Shown: positions 9,060 through 18,129, counted from the first letter of the stretch. The stretch is DNA of 64,000 nucleotides from Candidatus Rokuibacteriota bacterium (GCA_003221695.1 QHSX01000038.1:1-64000), one strand, 5' to 3'. Program-made: numbers and translations. Notes: generated by a model not told the origin, from the sequence alone.

Positions 9060-10099
9060 ACCACGCGCTCGCCGACGGCGGCCAGCCGGGTGAAGGCGGC
9101 CAGCGAGCGTTCGATGACCTGGCGCGGTAATTTCTGGACGATGAAGACGAGACGCGTGCCGCGGTCTGCCGTGGGCCAGCCGTCCAGGTGCACGGGCGGA
9201 TGCACGAGATGCTGGACACCGTGGATGACCACCGGCGTGGGCACGCCGACCACCTGGAGGAGTCCCTTCACCCTCAGGATATCCTCGCCGTGGGCGTGCA
9301 GCAGCATCGTGAGCCAGATGCCGAACGCCGTCCAGTCGAGCGCGCGGTCGACGGTCACGCTGAAAGCGTAGACGTCGCGGTCGTGCGCACTCGCCTGACC
9401 GACACCCGTCTCTGGAGGCGTGGCCGCCGCCACGGGCCCGAGCCAGCGCCGCGCGTCCTGCCGCGTGCCGGACGGATCGGCGGGGTCGCCGGCGAAGAGC
9501 TGGTCTGGCCCGATCGGATCGACCGCGGGCTCGAAGATCGGCGCGGCCGGATTCACGCGACGGCAGGCGGTTCGGAGCGCCTCCGCTTGCGCCGGCCCCG
9601 CGAGATCGGTCTTGGTCAGGACGACCCGGTCGGCGACGGCCACCTGCTTCACGGACTCGGGGTGCTGGGCCAGATGCCTGGCACCGTTGACCGCGTCGAC
9701 CGTCGTCACGACGTGGCCCACCCGGAAATGGTGCCGCAGCACGGGCTCGGCCAGCAGCGTGAAGATGATCGGCGCCGGGTCCGCGAGGCCCGTCGTTTCG
9801 ATGGCCAGCCGGTCGAACCTCGGGATCGTCCCCCGCTCCCGCTTGCTGTACAGGTCGCGGATGGCTGCGGTGAGGTCGGCGCGGAGGGCGCAGCATACGC
9901 ATCCGCTCGGGAGCACCACGGTGCTCTCGTCGACGTGCCGCAGCAGCAGATGATCGAGGCCGACCTCTCCGAGCTCGTTGACCAGCACGGCGGTATTGGC
10001 GAGCTCGGGGGACGCGAGCAGGCGCCGCAGCAGCGTGGTCTTGCCGCTGCCGAGGAAGCCCGTAACGATGTTGACGGGGATGAGATCGGCGGCGGCCAT
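9056..10099 (-). CDS. CobW/COG0523 family GTP-dependent metal chaperone
   Basis: A 347-residue G3E GTPase. Walker A is GFLGSGKTT (residues 14-22), the metal-binding C-x-C-C motif is SGCVCC (Cys67, 69, 70), IETTGLADP follows as the switch region and TKTD is the base-recognition motif. The C-terminal CobW_C domain includes DILRVKGLL. Such proteins deliver zinc, nickel or cobalt to client enzymes. Here it sits directly upstream of a hydantoinase and in the same gene block as a urease lacking local accessory genes, so either could be the client. The spacing of 13 nt to the small CGLCG gene upstream suggests translational coupling. Confidence 0.9.
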   Translation of the reverse strand: MAAADLIPVNIVTGFLGSGKTTLLRRLLASPELANTAVLVNELGEVGLDHLLLRHVDESTVVLPSGCVCCALRADLTAAIRDLYSKRERGTIPRFDRLAIETTGLADPAPIIFTLLAEPVLRHHFRVGHVVTTVDAVNGARHLAQHPESVKQVAVADRVVLTKTDLAGPAQAEALRTACRRVNPAAPIFEPAVDPIGPDQLFAGDPADPSGTRQDARRWLGPVAAATPPETGVGQASAHDRDVYAFSVTVDRALDWTAFGIWLTMLLHAHGEDILRVKGLLQVVGVPTPVVIHGVQHLVHPPVHLDGWPTADRGTRLVFIVQKLPRQVIERSLAAFTRLAAVGERVV

Positions 10100-10112
10100 G
10101 ACCGTCGGGCCG

Positions 10113-10436
10113 CTACTCGCGTTCGACCGCGGCGATCAGCTGGGGATCGAGCGGATCGCAGCGACGCCCGGTCATCCGCTCCGCCACCGGCCACAACGCG
10201 GTCAGGTGCTGGACGATCGCGGACCGGCCGGTCCGAGTGCGGAGGACGAAGCAGTTGCCCTCCCAGTCTGCGAGCGTCAGGCCGTAATGCTTGAGCACCT
10301 TGTTGGCCAGCCCCACGCGGTGTAGCCGCTCCTGCCGTCGGGTCCGTCCCCCCGGCGGCGCCCCGGACCGGCTGTCCGGCCCGGCGGCATCCGTCCAGTG
10401 CGCTTCCGTTCCCAACACACCGCACAGTCCACACAT
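10113..10436 (-). CDS. Small conserved-looking protein with N-terminal CGLCG motif
   Basis: A 107-residue protein starting MCGLCGVLG, with a central basic, disorder-like stretch and a C-terminal half (RVGLANKVLKHYGLTLADW, then TALWPVAERMTG) that looks folded and helical. I do not recognise a named family. The CxxC next to the start could bind metal. It lies immediately upstream of the CobW gene (13 nt) and downstream of the deacetylase, so it may act with CobW in metal handling or regulate the block. Its codon use matches its neighbours, which supports a real gene. Confidence 0.7.
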   Translation of the reverse strand: MCGLCGVLGTEAHWTDAAGPDSRSGAPPGGRTRRQERLHRVGLANKVLKHYGLTLADWEGNCFVLRTRTGRSAIVQHLTALWPVAERMTGRRCDPLDPQLIAAVERE

Positions 10437-10466
10437 CTCAGGTCTCCGCGCGGGCCCGACCCCCGG

Positions 10467-11348
10467 TCACTTCTGGCGCCGACTCCGCTTGGCGAAATCG
10501 TCGGCGATCTCGTCGAACCTCGCGAAGCGCACGCCGGGGTGCCGGGTGATGTGGCTGTACAACCGCTCGAGCATCATCAGCACCTGCGGGCGGCCGGAGA
10601 CATCAGGGTGGATGGTCATAGGGAACACCGCGTAGTCGTACTCGCGATAGACCCAGTCGAACTGGTCCCGCCAGATCTGCTCGATGTCGTGTGGGTTGAC
10701 GAAGCCGTGGCTGTTCGGCGCCGCCTTGATGAACATCATCGGTGGCAGGTCGTCCAGATACCAGCTCGCTGGAATCTCGATCAGCTCCGTCTCCCGCCCG
10801 CGCACCAGCGGCTTCATCCACGCGCTCGGAGGCTTGGCGTAGTCGATCTTGGTCCAGCTGTCCCCGACGCGGACGAAGTGCGGCTGGAAGTCGTGGTGCA
10901 TCAGGCTGTGGTCGTACTTGAAGCCCCGCTTCAGCAGGAGCTCGTTGGTGACCGGGCTGAACTCCCACCAGGGCGCGACGTACCCGGCGGGGCGGTCGCC
11001 GGTCAGCTTTTGCGCCAGCTCGATGCACTTGTCGAGGACCGCTTCCTCCTGCTCGCGCGTCATCGCGATCGGGTTCTCGTGAGAGTAGCCGTGGATGCCG
11101 ATCTCGTGCCCGGCGTCCACGACCATCCGGATCTGCTGCGGAAAGGTCTCCATCGAGTGGCCCGGCACGAACCAGGTGGTCTTGATGCCGAAGCGTTCGA
11201 ACAGCTTCACCAGCCGGGGCGTGCCGACTTCCCCCGAGAACATGCCGCGCGAGATGTCGAGCGGAGAGTCCTCGCCGCCGTAGGACCCGAGCCAGCCCGC
11301 CACTGCATCCACATCGACGCCGAATGCGCACAGGATTTCCTTAGCCAT
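10467..11348 (-). CDS. Polysaccharide deacetylase family protein (PuuE/PgdA-like)
   Basis: A 293-residue NodB-homology protein. The first motif is AFGVDVDAV with the metal aspartates, followed by [22 protein letters not shown] with two metal histidines, and [10 protein letters not shown] near the C terminus. The long insertions resemble the PuuE-type allantoinase and Helicobacter PgdA group rather than classical chitin deacetylases. A GGGAG ribosome binding site precedes the ATG, which overlaps the end of the ABC ATPase gene by 8 nt. In this ureide-degrading operon a cofactor-independent PuuE-like amidase is more likely than a cell-wall role, but only biochemistry would tell. Confidence 0.82.
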   Translation of the reverse strand: MAKEILCAFGVDVDAVAGWLGSYGGEDSPLDISRGMFSGEVGTPRLVKLFERFGIKTTWFVPGHSMETFPQQIRMVVDAGHEIGIHGYSHENPIAMTREQEEAVLDKCIELAQKLTGDRPAGYVAPWWEFSPVTNELLLKRGFKYDHSLMHHDFQPHFVRVGDSWTKIDYAKPPSAWMKPLVRGRETELIEIPASWYLDDLPPMMFIKAAPNSHGFVNPHDIEQIWRDQFDWVYREYDYAVFPMTIHPDVSGRPQVLMMLERLYSHITRHPGVRFARFDEIADDFAKRSRRQK

Positions 11349-12498
11349 GGGAGTCTCCCGCTTGTCTGAATGTGGTCACACGCACGGACCGGCCGAGGCC
11401 CCCGGTGAGGAGGTGGACATCCTCGGGGGCCCACCACGCCAGGACAGGGTCGCCGATGTCCACGGGGTCGGCGAAAAACCGCCCGTCGGCGACGTTCGCC
11501 ACGAACGGCTCCCGTCCGGGGACGTCGATGGTCACCTTCACGTACGATCCCTGGTACTCGATCGCATGCACCGCGCCGACGACGGCGTTGGTCCGCTCGG
11601 GCGGCGCGCCCGGCGGCCGGCGGTCGCGCTCCAGCTTCACGCGATCTCGCCGGACGCAGCAGTGGAGCATGTCTCCCTCGGCGACCGTCTGGCCGCTCAA
11701 GGGGCTCGAGAAGCGCTCGCCGGTGTCACCGACGAGCGTGGCGAACCCGCCCGCCACCGACGCCACCTTCCCGGCGAGCACGTTCTGGCCGCCCATGAAC
11801 CGGGCGACATACGCGCTGACCGGCAGCGTGTAGATCTCGCGCGCGGACCCGGCCTGTTCGATCCGGCCCTGATCCATGACGACCACCAGGTCGGCGACGG
11901 CGATCGCCTCGAGCTGCGTGTGGGTGACATGGACGAACGTGATCCCCAGCTCCTTCTGCATGCGTCGCAGCTCGCCGCGCATCTGCAGGCGCAAGAACTC
12001 GTCCAGCGCCGACAGCGGCTCGTCCAGCAGGAGGACCCGGGGCTTGGTGATCAGCGCGCGCGACAACGCCACCCGCTGCTGCTGGCCGCCCGACAGCTGG
12101 GAGGGCATGCGATCGGCGAACCGGTCCAGCCGCACCTGGGCCAGCAGCTCCCGGGCGCGCCGGTGCCGCTCCGCCTTCCGGACGCCCCGCATCTTGAGGT
12201 TGAAGGCCACGTTGTCGAGCACGCTCAGATGGGGAAAGAGCGCGTAATTCTGGAACATCATGGCGGTGCCGCGCCCGGCCGGCGCCAGTCCCACCACCGA
12301 CTCCCCGCCGATCCAGACGTCACCTTCGGTCGGCGTCTCGTGCCCGGCGATCATCCTCAGAATCGTCGTCTTGCCGCAGCCGCTGGGGCCGAGCAAGCAG
12401 CAGTAGCTGCCGTGGGGGATCTTCAGATTGATCGCATCCACCGCCACCGTCTGGTCGAAGCGCTTCGTCAGGTTGCGGAGCTCGATCTCGCCGGACAT
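11341..12498 (-). CDS. ABC transporter ATP-binding protein (PotA-type)
   Basis: A 385-residue ATPase with Walker [10 protein letters not shown], signature LSGGQQQR, Walker B LLLDEP and the switch region HVTHTQLEA, followed by a C-terminal TOBE domain from about residue 285. It energises uptake by the two permeases and the binding protein encoded just upstream. The spacing of 4 nt to the permease and overlap with the deacetylase show one operon. PotA-type ATPases serve importers for polyamines and other cationic or N-rich small molecules. Confidence 0.93.
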   Translation of the reverse strand: MSGEIELRNLTKRFDQTVAVDAINLKIPHGSYCCLLGPSGCGKTTILRMIAGHETPTEGDVWIGGESVVGLAPAGRGTAMMFQNYALFPHLSVLDNVAFNLKMRGVRKAERHRRARELLAQVRLDRFADRMPSQLSGGQQQRVALSRALITKPRVLLLDEPLSALDEFLRLQMRGELRRMQKELGITFVHVTHTQLEAIAVADLVVVMDQGRIEQAGSAREIYTLPVSAYVARFMGGQNVLAGKVASVAGGFATLVGDTGERFSSPLSGQTVAEGDMLHCCVRRDRVKLERDRRPPGAPPERTNAVVGAVHAIEYQGSYVKVTIDVPGREPFVANVADGRFFADPVDIGDPVLAWWAPEDVHLLTGGLGRSVRVTTFRQAGDSHG

Positions 12499-12502
12499 GA
12501 AG

Positions 12503-13354
12503 TCAGTCGCCCGCGTCGGTCCGCGTCCCGCGCCGCGTGCGGCGGCGCTGGATCAGGGCGATGGAGGTCAGGGCGACGGCGATCACCACGAAGGATACGG
12601 CGGTGGTCAGCGTTCCCAACGCGTACAGCGCGGGCGAGGTCACGTTGGTGGTCATCGCCCAGATCTCGAGGGGCAGCGTGTTGCGGCTCCCGATCGGGAT
12701 GAGCGTGCGGGGGAACTCGTCGTACGAGAGCGTGAACCCGAACAGCGCTACCGCGATGATCCCGGGCAGGAGAATAGGGAGCACCACGTTCCAGAGCGTC
12801 TGCCCGTAACCGGCTCCGAGGTCGCGGGCCGCCTCCTCGTAGAACGGGTTGAAGCGGCTGAACACCGCGAACATGATCAGCAGCCCGAACGGCAGCGTCC
12901 AGGTGAGCTGCGCCCCGAGCGCCGAGGAGTACCAGGCCGGCTTGATCCCGAGGAACTGGAACATCAGGCCGACGCCCAGACCCAGCAGCAGCCCCGGAAT
13001 GATCAGGCTGAAGATGGCCATGTAGAAGACGAGGGTCGAGCCGAGGAAGCGGCGGCGGAACGCCAGGCCGGCCATCACCGAGGCCGCCACGGTGATCGAC
13101 AGGACGATGACCGCGAGCAGGATGGACCGCGTGAACGAGCCGGCGAAATCTCCCGTCCGCTGCTGCCCGAACAGCGCACCGAACCAGTGGAGCGACACGC
13201 CGTTCATGGGAAACGTCAGGCCGCCGGTTGGCCCCTGGAAGGACAGGATGAAGATGGCGGACATGGGACCGTAGAGGAACAGCACGTACAGCCCGAAGAA
13301 GGCCGCCAGCGCGTAGAACGTCCAGGGGCGCCGGCCGGACCCGGGTCGGTGCAT
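12503..13354 (-). CDS. ABC transporter permease (PotC-type)
   Basis: A 283-residue inner-membrane permease with about six hydrophobic segments. The cytoplasmic EAA loop that docks to the ATPase is EEAARDLGAGYGQTLWNVV around residues 180-198. An AGGGGGAG ribosome binding site precedes the ATG at 13354. It pairs with the second permease 12 nt upstream to form the membrane channel of the importer. Confidence 0.92.
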   Translation of the reverse strand: MHRPGSGRRPWTFYALAAFFGLYVLFLYGPMSAIFILSFQGPTGGLTFPMNGVSLHWFGALFGQQRTGDFAGSFTRSILLAVIVLSITVAASVMAGLAFRRRFLGSTLVFYMAIFSLIIPGLLLGLGVGLMFQFLGIKPAWYSSALGAQLTWTLPFGLLIMFAVFSRFNPFYEEAARDLGAGYGQTLWNVVLPILLPGIIAVALFGFTLSYDEFPRTLIPIGSRNTLPLEIWAMTTNVTSPALYALGTLTTAVSFVVIAVALTSIALIQRRRTRRGTRTDAGD

Positions 13355-13366
13355 CAGCGTCTCCCC

Positions 13367-14215
13367 CTAACCAGCGAGCTCTCTCCGCACATCGACGATC
13401 CTGAGAATCCCCACCACCATCGCGGTGACGACGAGCAGCAGGACCACCGCGCTGGCCGCCGCCGGCGGATATTGCAACACGGCGATCTCGTTCGACATGG
13501 CCAGCACCACCGACGCACTCTGCCCGCCACTCATGATCTTGACGACGAAAAAGTCGCCCATGACGAGCGCGACGACGAAGATCGAGCCCATGGCGATGCC
13601 GGTCTTCGACAGGGGCACGACGATCTCGCGGATCACCCGAAAGCGACCGGCGCCGGCGTCCACCGCGGCCTCGATCACGGCCGGGTCGATCCGGGCCATG
13701 GAGTTGAAGATCGGCACGATCATGAACAGCGAGAAGAGATGGACATAGGCGATCACCACCGCGAAATCGGAGAACAGCAGGAACTCCAGCGGCTGGTCCA
13801 CGATGCCGAGCGCGATCAGCGACTGATTGAAGATCCCGTTGCGACCGAGAAACGGGATCCACGAGATCATGCGAATGACGTTCGACGTCCAGAAGGGAAC
13901 GGTGCAGACCAGGAACAGGGCCAGCTGCAGCAGGAACGGGCGGACATGGAAGACCAGGAAATAGGAGACGGTGAAACCGATGACGAGCGTGAGGGCCCAC
14001 ACGATGACGGCGTACTTGACCGTGTTCGCATACAGCGAATAGGTCAGGCTGGACCCGAACAGCTCGAGGTAGTTGGTGAGGACGAACGTCGGGATAATGT
14101 CGAACTGGTCGAAGTCGAAGAAGCTCACGGTCACGACCAGCACCAGCGGCACCCCGAAGAACACCAGCAGCAGGCATGCCAGGGGCGCCGCGAGGAGATG
14201 GTGGAGCCGCGTCAC
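13367..14215 (-). CDS. ABC transporter permease (PotB-type)
   Basis: A 282-residue permease with six predicted membrane segments and an EAA-type loop at IEAAVDAGAGRFRVIREIV. The start is GTG at 14215, four bases after the stop of the binding-protein gene; an ATG two bases upstream is out of frame. It is the partner of the PotC-type permease downstream. Confidence 0.92.
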   Translation of the reverse strand: MTRLHHLLAAPLACLLLVFFGVPLVLVVTVSFFDFDQFDIIPTFVLTNYLELFGSSLTYSLYANTVKYAVIVWALTLVIGFTVSYFLVFHVRPFLLQLALFLVCTVPFWTSNVIRMISWIPFLGRNGIFNQSLIALGIVDQPLEFLLFSDFAVVIAYVHLFSLFMIVPIFNSMARIDPAVIEAAVDAGAGRFRVIREIVVPLSKTGIAMGSIFVVALVMGDFFVVKIMSGGQSASVVLAMSNEIAVLQYPPAAASAVVLLLVVTAMVVGILRIVDVRRELAG

Positions 14216-14219
14216 ATTA

Positions 14220-15521
14220 CTACGCCGAGACGAACTCGTTCCACTTACGAACCATGTAGCGGTTCTCGTCCATCAGCGTGTTCCAGCAGGCGACCTTGCC
14301 CATGCGCTCCCAGAAGGAACCGCCGTCGCGCACCTGACCCGCCTTCTCCATGAGCGTGCCATAGGGGTCCTTGATGTCGCCCTTGGCCGGCTTGCCGTCA
14401 TACCAGTAGCCCCACTCGTCGGCCGTCATGAACTTCTTGGCGGTCTCGGGGACCGAGCTGTAGTAGCCCTGCTTGGCGATGAATCCGCCCTGCCAGCCGG
14501 ACTGGTACCAGTTGAGGTACTCGTAGGCGGCGTCGAGCTTGAGGCCTTTGAGGTGCCGCATCGGAGCGATGCAGCTCGCCCAGGCGCGGTAGCCTTCCTT
14601 GAGCGGGGCGTAATAGCACGGGATGCCGCGGGAGCGCACGGCCGTCACGGCCGGCGACCACATCGACTGGATCACCACTTCCCCCGACGCCATCAGGTTG
14701 ACCGACTCGTCGAAGGTCGTCCAGAAGGCCCGGAACTGACCCGACTTTTTCGCGTCGATCAAGATCTTGATGGTCTTGTCGATCTCCTCCTTGGTCATGT
14801 TGCCCTTGTCGCCGTACTTGATGTCGCCGCGCGACTCGATCGCCATGGCGGCGTCCATGATGCCGATCGAGGGCACGTCGAGGATCGCGGACTTGCCTTT
14901 GAACTCCGGATTCAACAGCTCGCGCCAGTGCTCGATCGGCCGCTTCACGATATCGGGCCGGATGCCGAGGGTGTCGGCGTTGTAGACGGTCGGGATCCCG
15001 TTCGCCCACTGCGTCGGCCGCTTGGAGAACTTCGTCGACTCCGGGCCGTCCACGTACTGCACTTCGAACGGGAGGACGCCCTCGGTCGAGACCTTCCGGC
15101 CGTCGGGATACTCGCCCTTGGTGAAGATCGGCACGACCTTGTCCCACCACTTGTACTTCTTGAGGTCGATGGGGTGGAGCACGCCGCGCGGGACCAGATG
15201 CAGCAGGAAGAAGTACTCCATGTCGGCGATGTCGACGGAGTTCGGCTGGGTCACGAACCGGTTGAGCAACGCGTCATGGGCGCCGGTCTGCATCTCGACC
15301 TGAAAGCCGAGATCTTTCGACGCCTGTCTGGCGATGTCGATGATCGCCGAGTACGAGCCGCCGACCTGGACCAGCTTGACGTCCTTGATGTTCTGGGCCC
15401 AGATCGTCGGGAATCCACCGATCGCGCCCGAGGCGGCCAGCATGCCGGCCGTCGCGGCGGCACCCTTCAAGACCTCGCGTCGACTGAGCTGCCGCCGTAG
15501 CGTTTTGTTTTTCGCCGACAT
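14220..15521 (-). CDS. ABC transporter extracellular substrate-binding protein (PotD-type), Tat-exported
   Basis: A 433-residue binding protein. The ATG at 15521 follows a strong AGGAGGAGG site, so an upstream in-frame ATG at 15647 is rejected. The N terminus carries a twin-arginine signal (SRREVLKGAAATAGMLAASG) ending near residue 40. The mature part resembles PotD/PotF proteins, with motifs such as NADTLGIRPD and the C-terminal GGSFWERMGKVACWN. It collects the substrate for the importer encoded downstream. Location between urease and amidohydrolases suggests a ureide, hydantoin, guanidino compound or polyamine as ligand. Confidence 0.92.
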   Translation of the reverse strand: MSAKNKTLRRQLSRREVLKGAAATAGMLAASGAIGGFPTIWAQNIKDVKLVQVGGSYSAIIDIARQASKDLGFQVEMQTGAHDALLNRFVTQPNSVDIADMEYFFLLHLVPRGVLHPIDLKKYKWWDKVVPIFTKGEYPDGRKVSTEGVLPFEVQYVDGPESTKFSKRPTQWANGIPTVYNADTLGIRPDIVKRPIEHWRELLNPEFKGKSAILDVPSIGIMDAAMAIESRGDIKYGDKGNMTKEEIDKTIKILIDAKKSGQFRAFWTTFDESVNLMASGEVVIQSMWSPAVTAVRSRGIPCYYAPLKEGYRAWASCIAPMRHLKGLKLDAAYEYLNWYQSGWQGGFIAKQGYYSSVPETAKKFMTADEWGYWYDGKPAKGDIKDPYGTLMEKAGQVRDGGSFWERMGKVACWNTLMDENRYMVRKWNEFVSA

Positions 15522-15618
15522 GGTGACCTCCTCCTGGTCGTTCGAGTCGAGGCGGACAGCCGGGCCAGCCTGCGACGCACCGCGCGCCTCGCTTCCACCT
15601 AGCCGCGCGCGCAGGGAG

Positions 15619-15647
15619 ACATAACATCGCATCGCCCGACGTGTCAA
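15619..15647 (-). promoter_or_regulatory. Sigma-70-type promoter for the importer/amidohydrolase operon
   Basis: On the minus strand a perfect TTGACA (15647-15642) is followed after 17 nt by TTATGT (15624-15619). The predicted transcript would start near 15612, leaving an untranslated leader of about 90 nt before the binding-protein ATG. This suggests the importer genes can be transcribed independently of the urease genes upstream. Confidence 0.5.
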
Positions 15648-15707
15648 GGGCGACGGACAGACCGCTTGTCAGCGTCGGCGCGGCGGGCGAGCGCGCCCGT
15701 AGGACCG

Positions 15708-17378
15708 CTACAGTAGGAGGTAGCGGCGGTTCAGCGGGAGATCGTCGTCCGGCAACAGCGGGACGGGCTCGCCGTCGATCCTGATCTCGACGGTCCGCGG
15801 ATCGATCTCGATCCTGGGGTTGGCCCCGTTGTAGAGCATGTGCCGCTTGCTGACCTGCCGCGTCCCGGTGACGGCGAGCGGCAGGCGGCGGCTCCGCACG
15901 TGCCGCCGGAAGTCGCCCGCCGCGGCGGCCGCCGAGACGAAGTTCACGGAGACGCTCGCCGCCGCGCGCCCGCTGGCACCCCAGTGCGCGGCGTAGAGCG
16001 TCGGCTCGCTCTGCGGGATCGAGGCGTTGCCCTCGCCGAGCGCTCCCCAGGCCGCGACCCCGCCCTTGATCACCAGCTCCGGCTTCACCCCGAAAAATTC
16101 CGGGCGCCACAGCACGATGTCCGCGAGCTTGCCGGGCTCGAGCGAGCCGACCCATCGGTCGATGCCGTGCGCCCGCGCGGGGTTGGTGGTGTACTTCGCC
16201 AGGTACTTGAGGATGCGCTTGTTGTCGTGCGGGCCGTCCTCGCCCCGGACGATCTTCATCTGGTGGGCGAGCTGCCACGTCCGGCGGATCGACTCGCCGA
16301 TGCGTCCCATCCCTTGCGAGTCCGAGTTGATGATGCTGATAGCGCCGAGCTCGTGCAGCAGGCTCTCGGCGCGCATCGTCGCGTCACGGATCCGGTCCGC
16401 GACCATCAGGCGGTCGCTCGGCACGCGCGGGTTCATACCGTGCACCGACCACATCATGGCGTGGTGCTCGGGGACCACGTTGCGCCCATAGGGGATCGTG
16501 GGCGTCGTCGACGAGCCGATCACGTTGCCAACGCCGGCGATCGCGAGGATGTCGGGGGCGTGCCCGCCGCCGATGCCCTCGACGTGGTACGCGTGGATCG
16601 CGCGGCCCCCGATCGCCGCGACCGTCTCGTGGAGCTCGCACGACTCGTTGATACCGTCGGTGTGCATCGCGATCTGGATGTCGTGGGCGTCCGCCACGGT
16701 GAGCGCCTGGTCGATCACACTCGGATAGCCCGCGTAGTCCTCGTGCACTTTGAGGCCGCACGCGCCGGACTCGATCTGGCGGAGCAGCGGCTCCGGGACC
16801 GTGCTCGCCGCGCGCCCGAGGATCCCAAGGTTCACCGGCATCTGTTCGAACGCCTCGAACATCCGCCGCAGGTTGTACGCGGGGTTGTCGTTGAGGCCCC
16901 CGGTGATGAGCGTCGTCATGCCGGCCGCGAGCGCCACGGGGATCAGCCGCGGCTGGACGAGATGCACGTGGGTGTCGATCCCGCCCGGGGTCGCGATGAA
17001 CCCGACGCCGTAGATCGGCGCTGTGGCGGAGCCGACGAGCAGGTCGGGATTGTCCACGACATCGGGGTTGCCGGCTCGGCCCACGCCGACGATGCGACCG
17101 TCCTTCACGCCGATGTTCGCCTTCAACACGCCCAGCACAGGGTCGATGACCACGACGTTCGTGATCAGCAGGTCGAGCTCGCTCACCGCCGGCACCCGGT
17201 CACTCATCATGATGCCGGTCCGCATGGTCTTGCCCCAGCCCCGGAGGAGCTCGTCGCCGTAGCTCGACTCGTCGCGCTCGATCAGGGCGAGCAGGTTCGT
17301 GTCACCGAGACGGATCCGGTCACCGGTGGTCGGTCCATAGCGTGCGGCGTACTCGGCCCGACTGACCTCACGCGCCAC
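15708..17378 (-). CDS. ureC: Urease subunit alpha, divergent type
   Basis: A 556-residue UreC starting at GTG 17378 behind a GGAGGAGG site; the open extension to 17600 lies inside ureB and is rejected. Nickel ligands are present: His137 and His139 (GGIDTHVHL), Lys210 (GLKVHED), His239, His265 and Asp353 (NSDSQGMGR); catalytic His212 and His313 are kept. By alignment to Klebsiella UreC, flap Cys319 is Val312 and Ala363 is Gly356, and the neighbouring flap sequence differs. The active site is therefore complete but atypical. It overlaps ureB by 11 nt. No ureD, E, F or G accessory gene is in the window. Urea hydrolysis is likely, though another ureide substrate cannot be excluded. Confidence 0.92.
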   Translation of the reverse strand: MAREVSRAEYAARYGPTTGDRIRLGDTNLLALIERDESSYGDELLRGWGKTMRTGIMMSDRVPAVSELDLLITNVVVIDPVLGVLKANIGVKDGRIVGVGRAGNPDVVDNPDLLVGSATAPIYGVGFIATPGGIDTHVHLVQPRLIPVALAAGMTTLITGGLNDNPAYNLRRMFEAFEQMPVNLGILGRAASTVPEPLLRQIESGACGLKVHEDYAGYPSVIDQALTVADAHDIQIAMHTDGINESCELHETVAAIGGRAIHAYHVEGIGGGHAPDILAIAGVGNVIGSSTTPTIPYGRNVVPEHHAMMWSVHGMNPRVPSDRLMVADRIRDATMRAESLLHELGAISIINSDSQGMGRIGESIRRTWQLAHQMKIVRGEDGPHDNKRILKYLAKYTTNPARAHGIDRWVGSLEPGKLADIVLWRPEFFGVKPELVIKGGVAAWGALGEGNASIPQSEPTLYAAHWGASGRAAASVSVNFVSAAAAAGDFRRHVRSRRLPLAVTGTRQVSKRHMLYNGANPRIEIDPRTVEIRIDGEPVPLLPDDDLPLNRRYLLL

Positions 17379-17757
17379 GGCGGGCCTCCTCCTCACGGTG
17401 ACCGTAGCCGGCGAGGCGCACGCGCGCGAGTCCCTCTGGGAGGCGCTCAGGGTTGGTCGCGCCCTCGGTGAGCCGGTTGAACCCGACCACCACCCCGCGC
17501 CCGCCGAATGCGACGAGCCGGACGTGCTTGACCTCTGCGGGCCGCCAGCGCTCGGAGTCTCCGGCCGGGATGTCGAGGTGCATGCCCCACGCCCTCGCAC
17601 GGTCGAACACGAGGCGGCGGTTCACCTCGAAGAACGGGAAGTGCGAGCTCACGAAGATCGTGTGGTCCGACGTGTTCTCCACGTCGATCTCGACGGTGCG
17701 TCGGTCGCGGTTGATCAGGATGGGACCTTCCCCGAACAGGATCTCGCCGGGCTTCAT
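17368..17757 (-). CDS. ureB: Urease subunit beta
   Basis: A 129-residue beta subunit beginning MKPGEILFGEGPILIN, with the conserved TSDHTIFVSSHFPFFEVN, GMHLDIPAGDSERW and the C-terminal VVVGFNRLTEG segments of UreB. The ATG at 17757 overlaps the gamma gene by 4 nt (ATGA), and its end overlaps ureC by 11 nt, which fixes the gene order A-B-C. The extra C-terminal tail after NRLTEG is slightly longer than in many UreB proteins. Confidence 0.93.
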   Translation of the reverse strand: MKPGEILFGEGPILINRDRRTVEIDVENTSDHTIFVSSHFPFFEVNRRLVFDRARAWGMHLDIPAGDSERWRPAEVKHVRLVAFGGRGVVVGFNRLTEGATNPERLPEGLARVRLAGYGHREEEARRGA

Positions 17758-18092
17758 CCTGCACCTTCGCGCGAGCCCGCCTTCGCCGCGGCACGGATCG
17801 GCTGCTCGACGTGGAGGACGCGCATTCCGTCGCCGAAGAGGCACTCGATCTTCACCGTGCCGATCAGTTCCGGGACACCGTCCATCACGTCGTTGGTGGT
17901 GAGCGCCCGGCGGCCGACCTCGACCACCGCCTCGTAGGCGGCACCGCCGCGGGCCGCCTCGTGCATCTCGTCGCAGATGATGGCGAGCGCCTCGGGGTGG
18001 GTGAGCTTCCATCCCTTCGCGCGGCGCCTTCGGGCAAGCTCGGCCGCGGTGAAGATGATCAGCCGGTCCATCTCGGTCGGCGTGAGGTGCAT
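17754..18092 (-). CDS. ureA: Urease subunit gamma
   Basis: A 112-residue gamma subunit starting MHLTPTEMDRLIIFTAAELA, followed by GWKLTHPEALAIICDEMHEAARGG and VPELIGTVKIECLFGDGMRV, all conserved in UreA. The ATG at 18092 is preceded by AGGAGG with correct spacing; the upstream in-frame ATG at 18161 is not needed. It heads the minus-strand block. A near-perfect minus-10 box lies about 31 nt upstream. Confidence 0.93.
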   Translation of the reverse strand: MHLTPTEMDRLIIFTAAELARRRRAKGWKLTHPEALAIICDEMHEAARGGAAYEAVVEVGRRALTTNDVMDGVPELIGTVKIECLFGDGMRVLHVEQPIRAAAKAGSREGAG

Positions 18093-18123
18093 CGTGCCCT
18101 CCTGGTCGCCTCCTCGCCGCCGC

Positions 18124-18129
18124 ATTATA
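18124..18129 (-). promoter_or_regulatory. Candidate minus-10 box upstream of the urease genes
   Basis: The minus strand reads TATAAT here, 31 nt before the ureA start, in otherwise GC-rich sequence. No convincing minus-35 stands at 17 nt; TCGACA lies 13 nt upstream. The box could serve the urease operon in the divergent gap shared with the oxygenase gene. Confidence 0.35.

Noticed and set aside
10326-10400. Possible extra domain boundary or frameshift in the CGLCG protein
   Set aside because: The basic middle section looks unlike the ends, but the frame is continuous and such linkers are common; not enough evidence for an error.
12428-14353. 641-codon plus-strand frame opposite the ABC permeases
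   Set aside because: Its composition (Glu/Arg/His-rich) mirrors the hydrophobic permeases on the other strand; no family features.
17379-17600. N-terminal extension of UreC to an upstream ATG
   Set aside because: The extension lies within ureB in another frame, while GTG 17378 has a strong ribosome binding site and gives the conserved UreC start.
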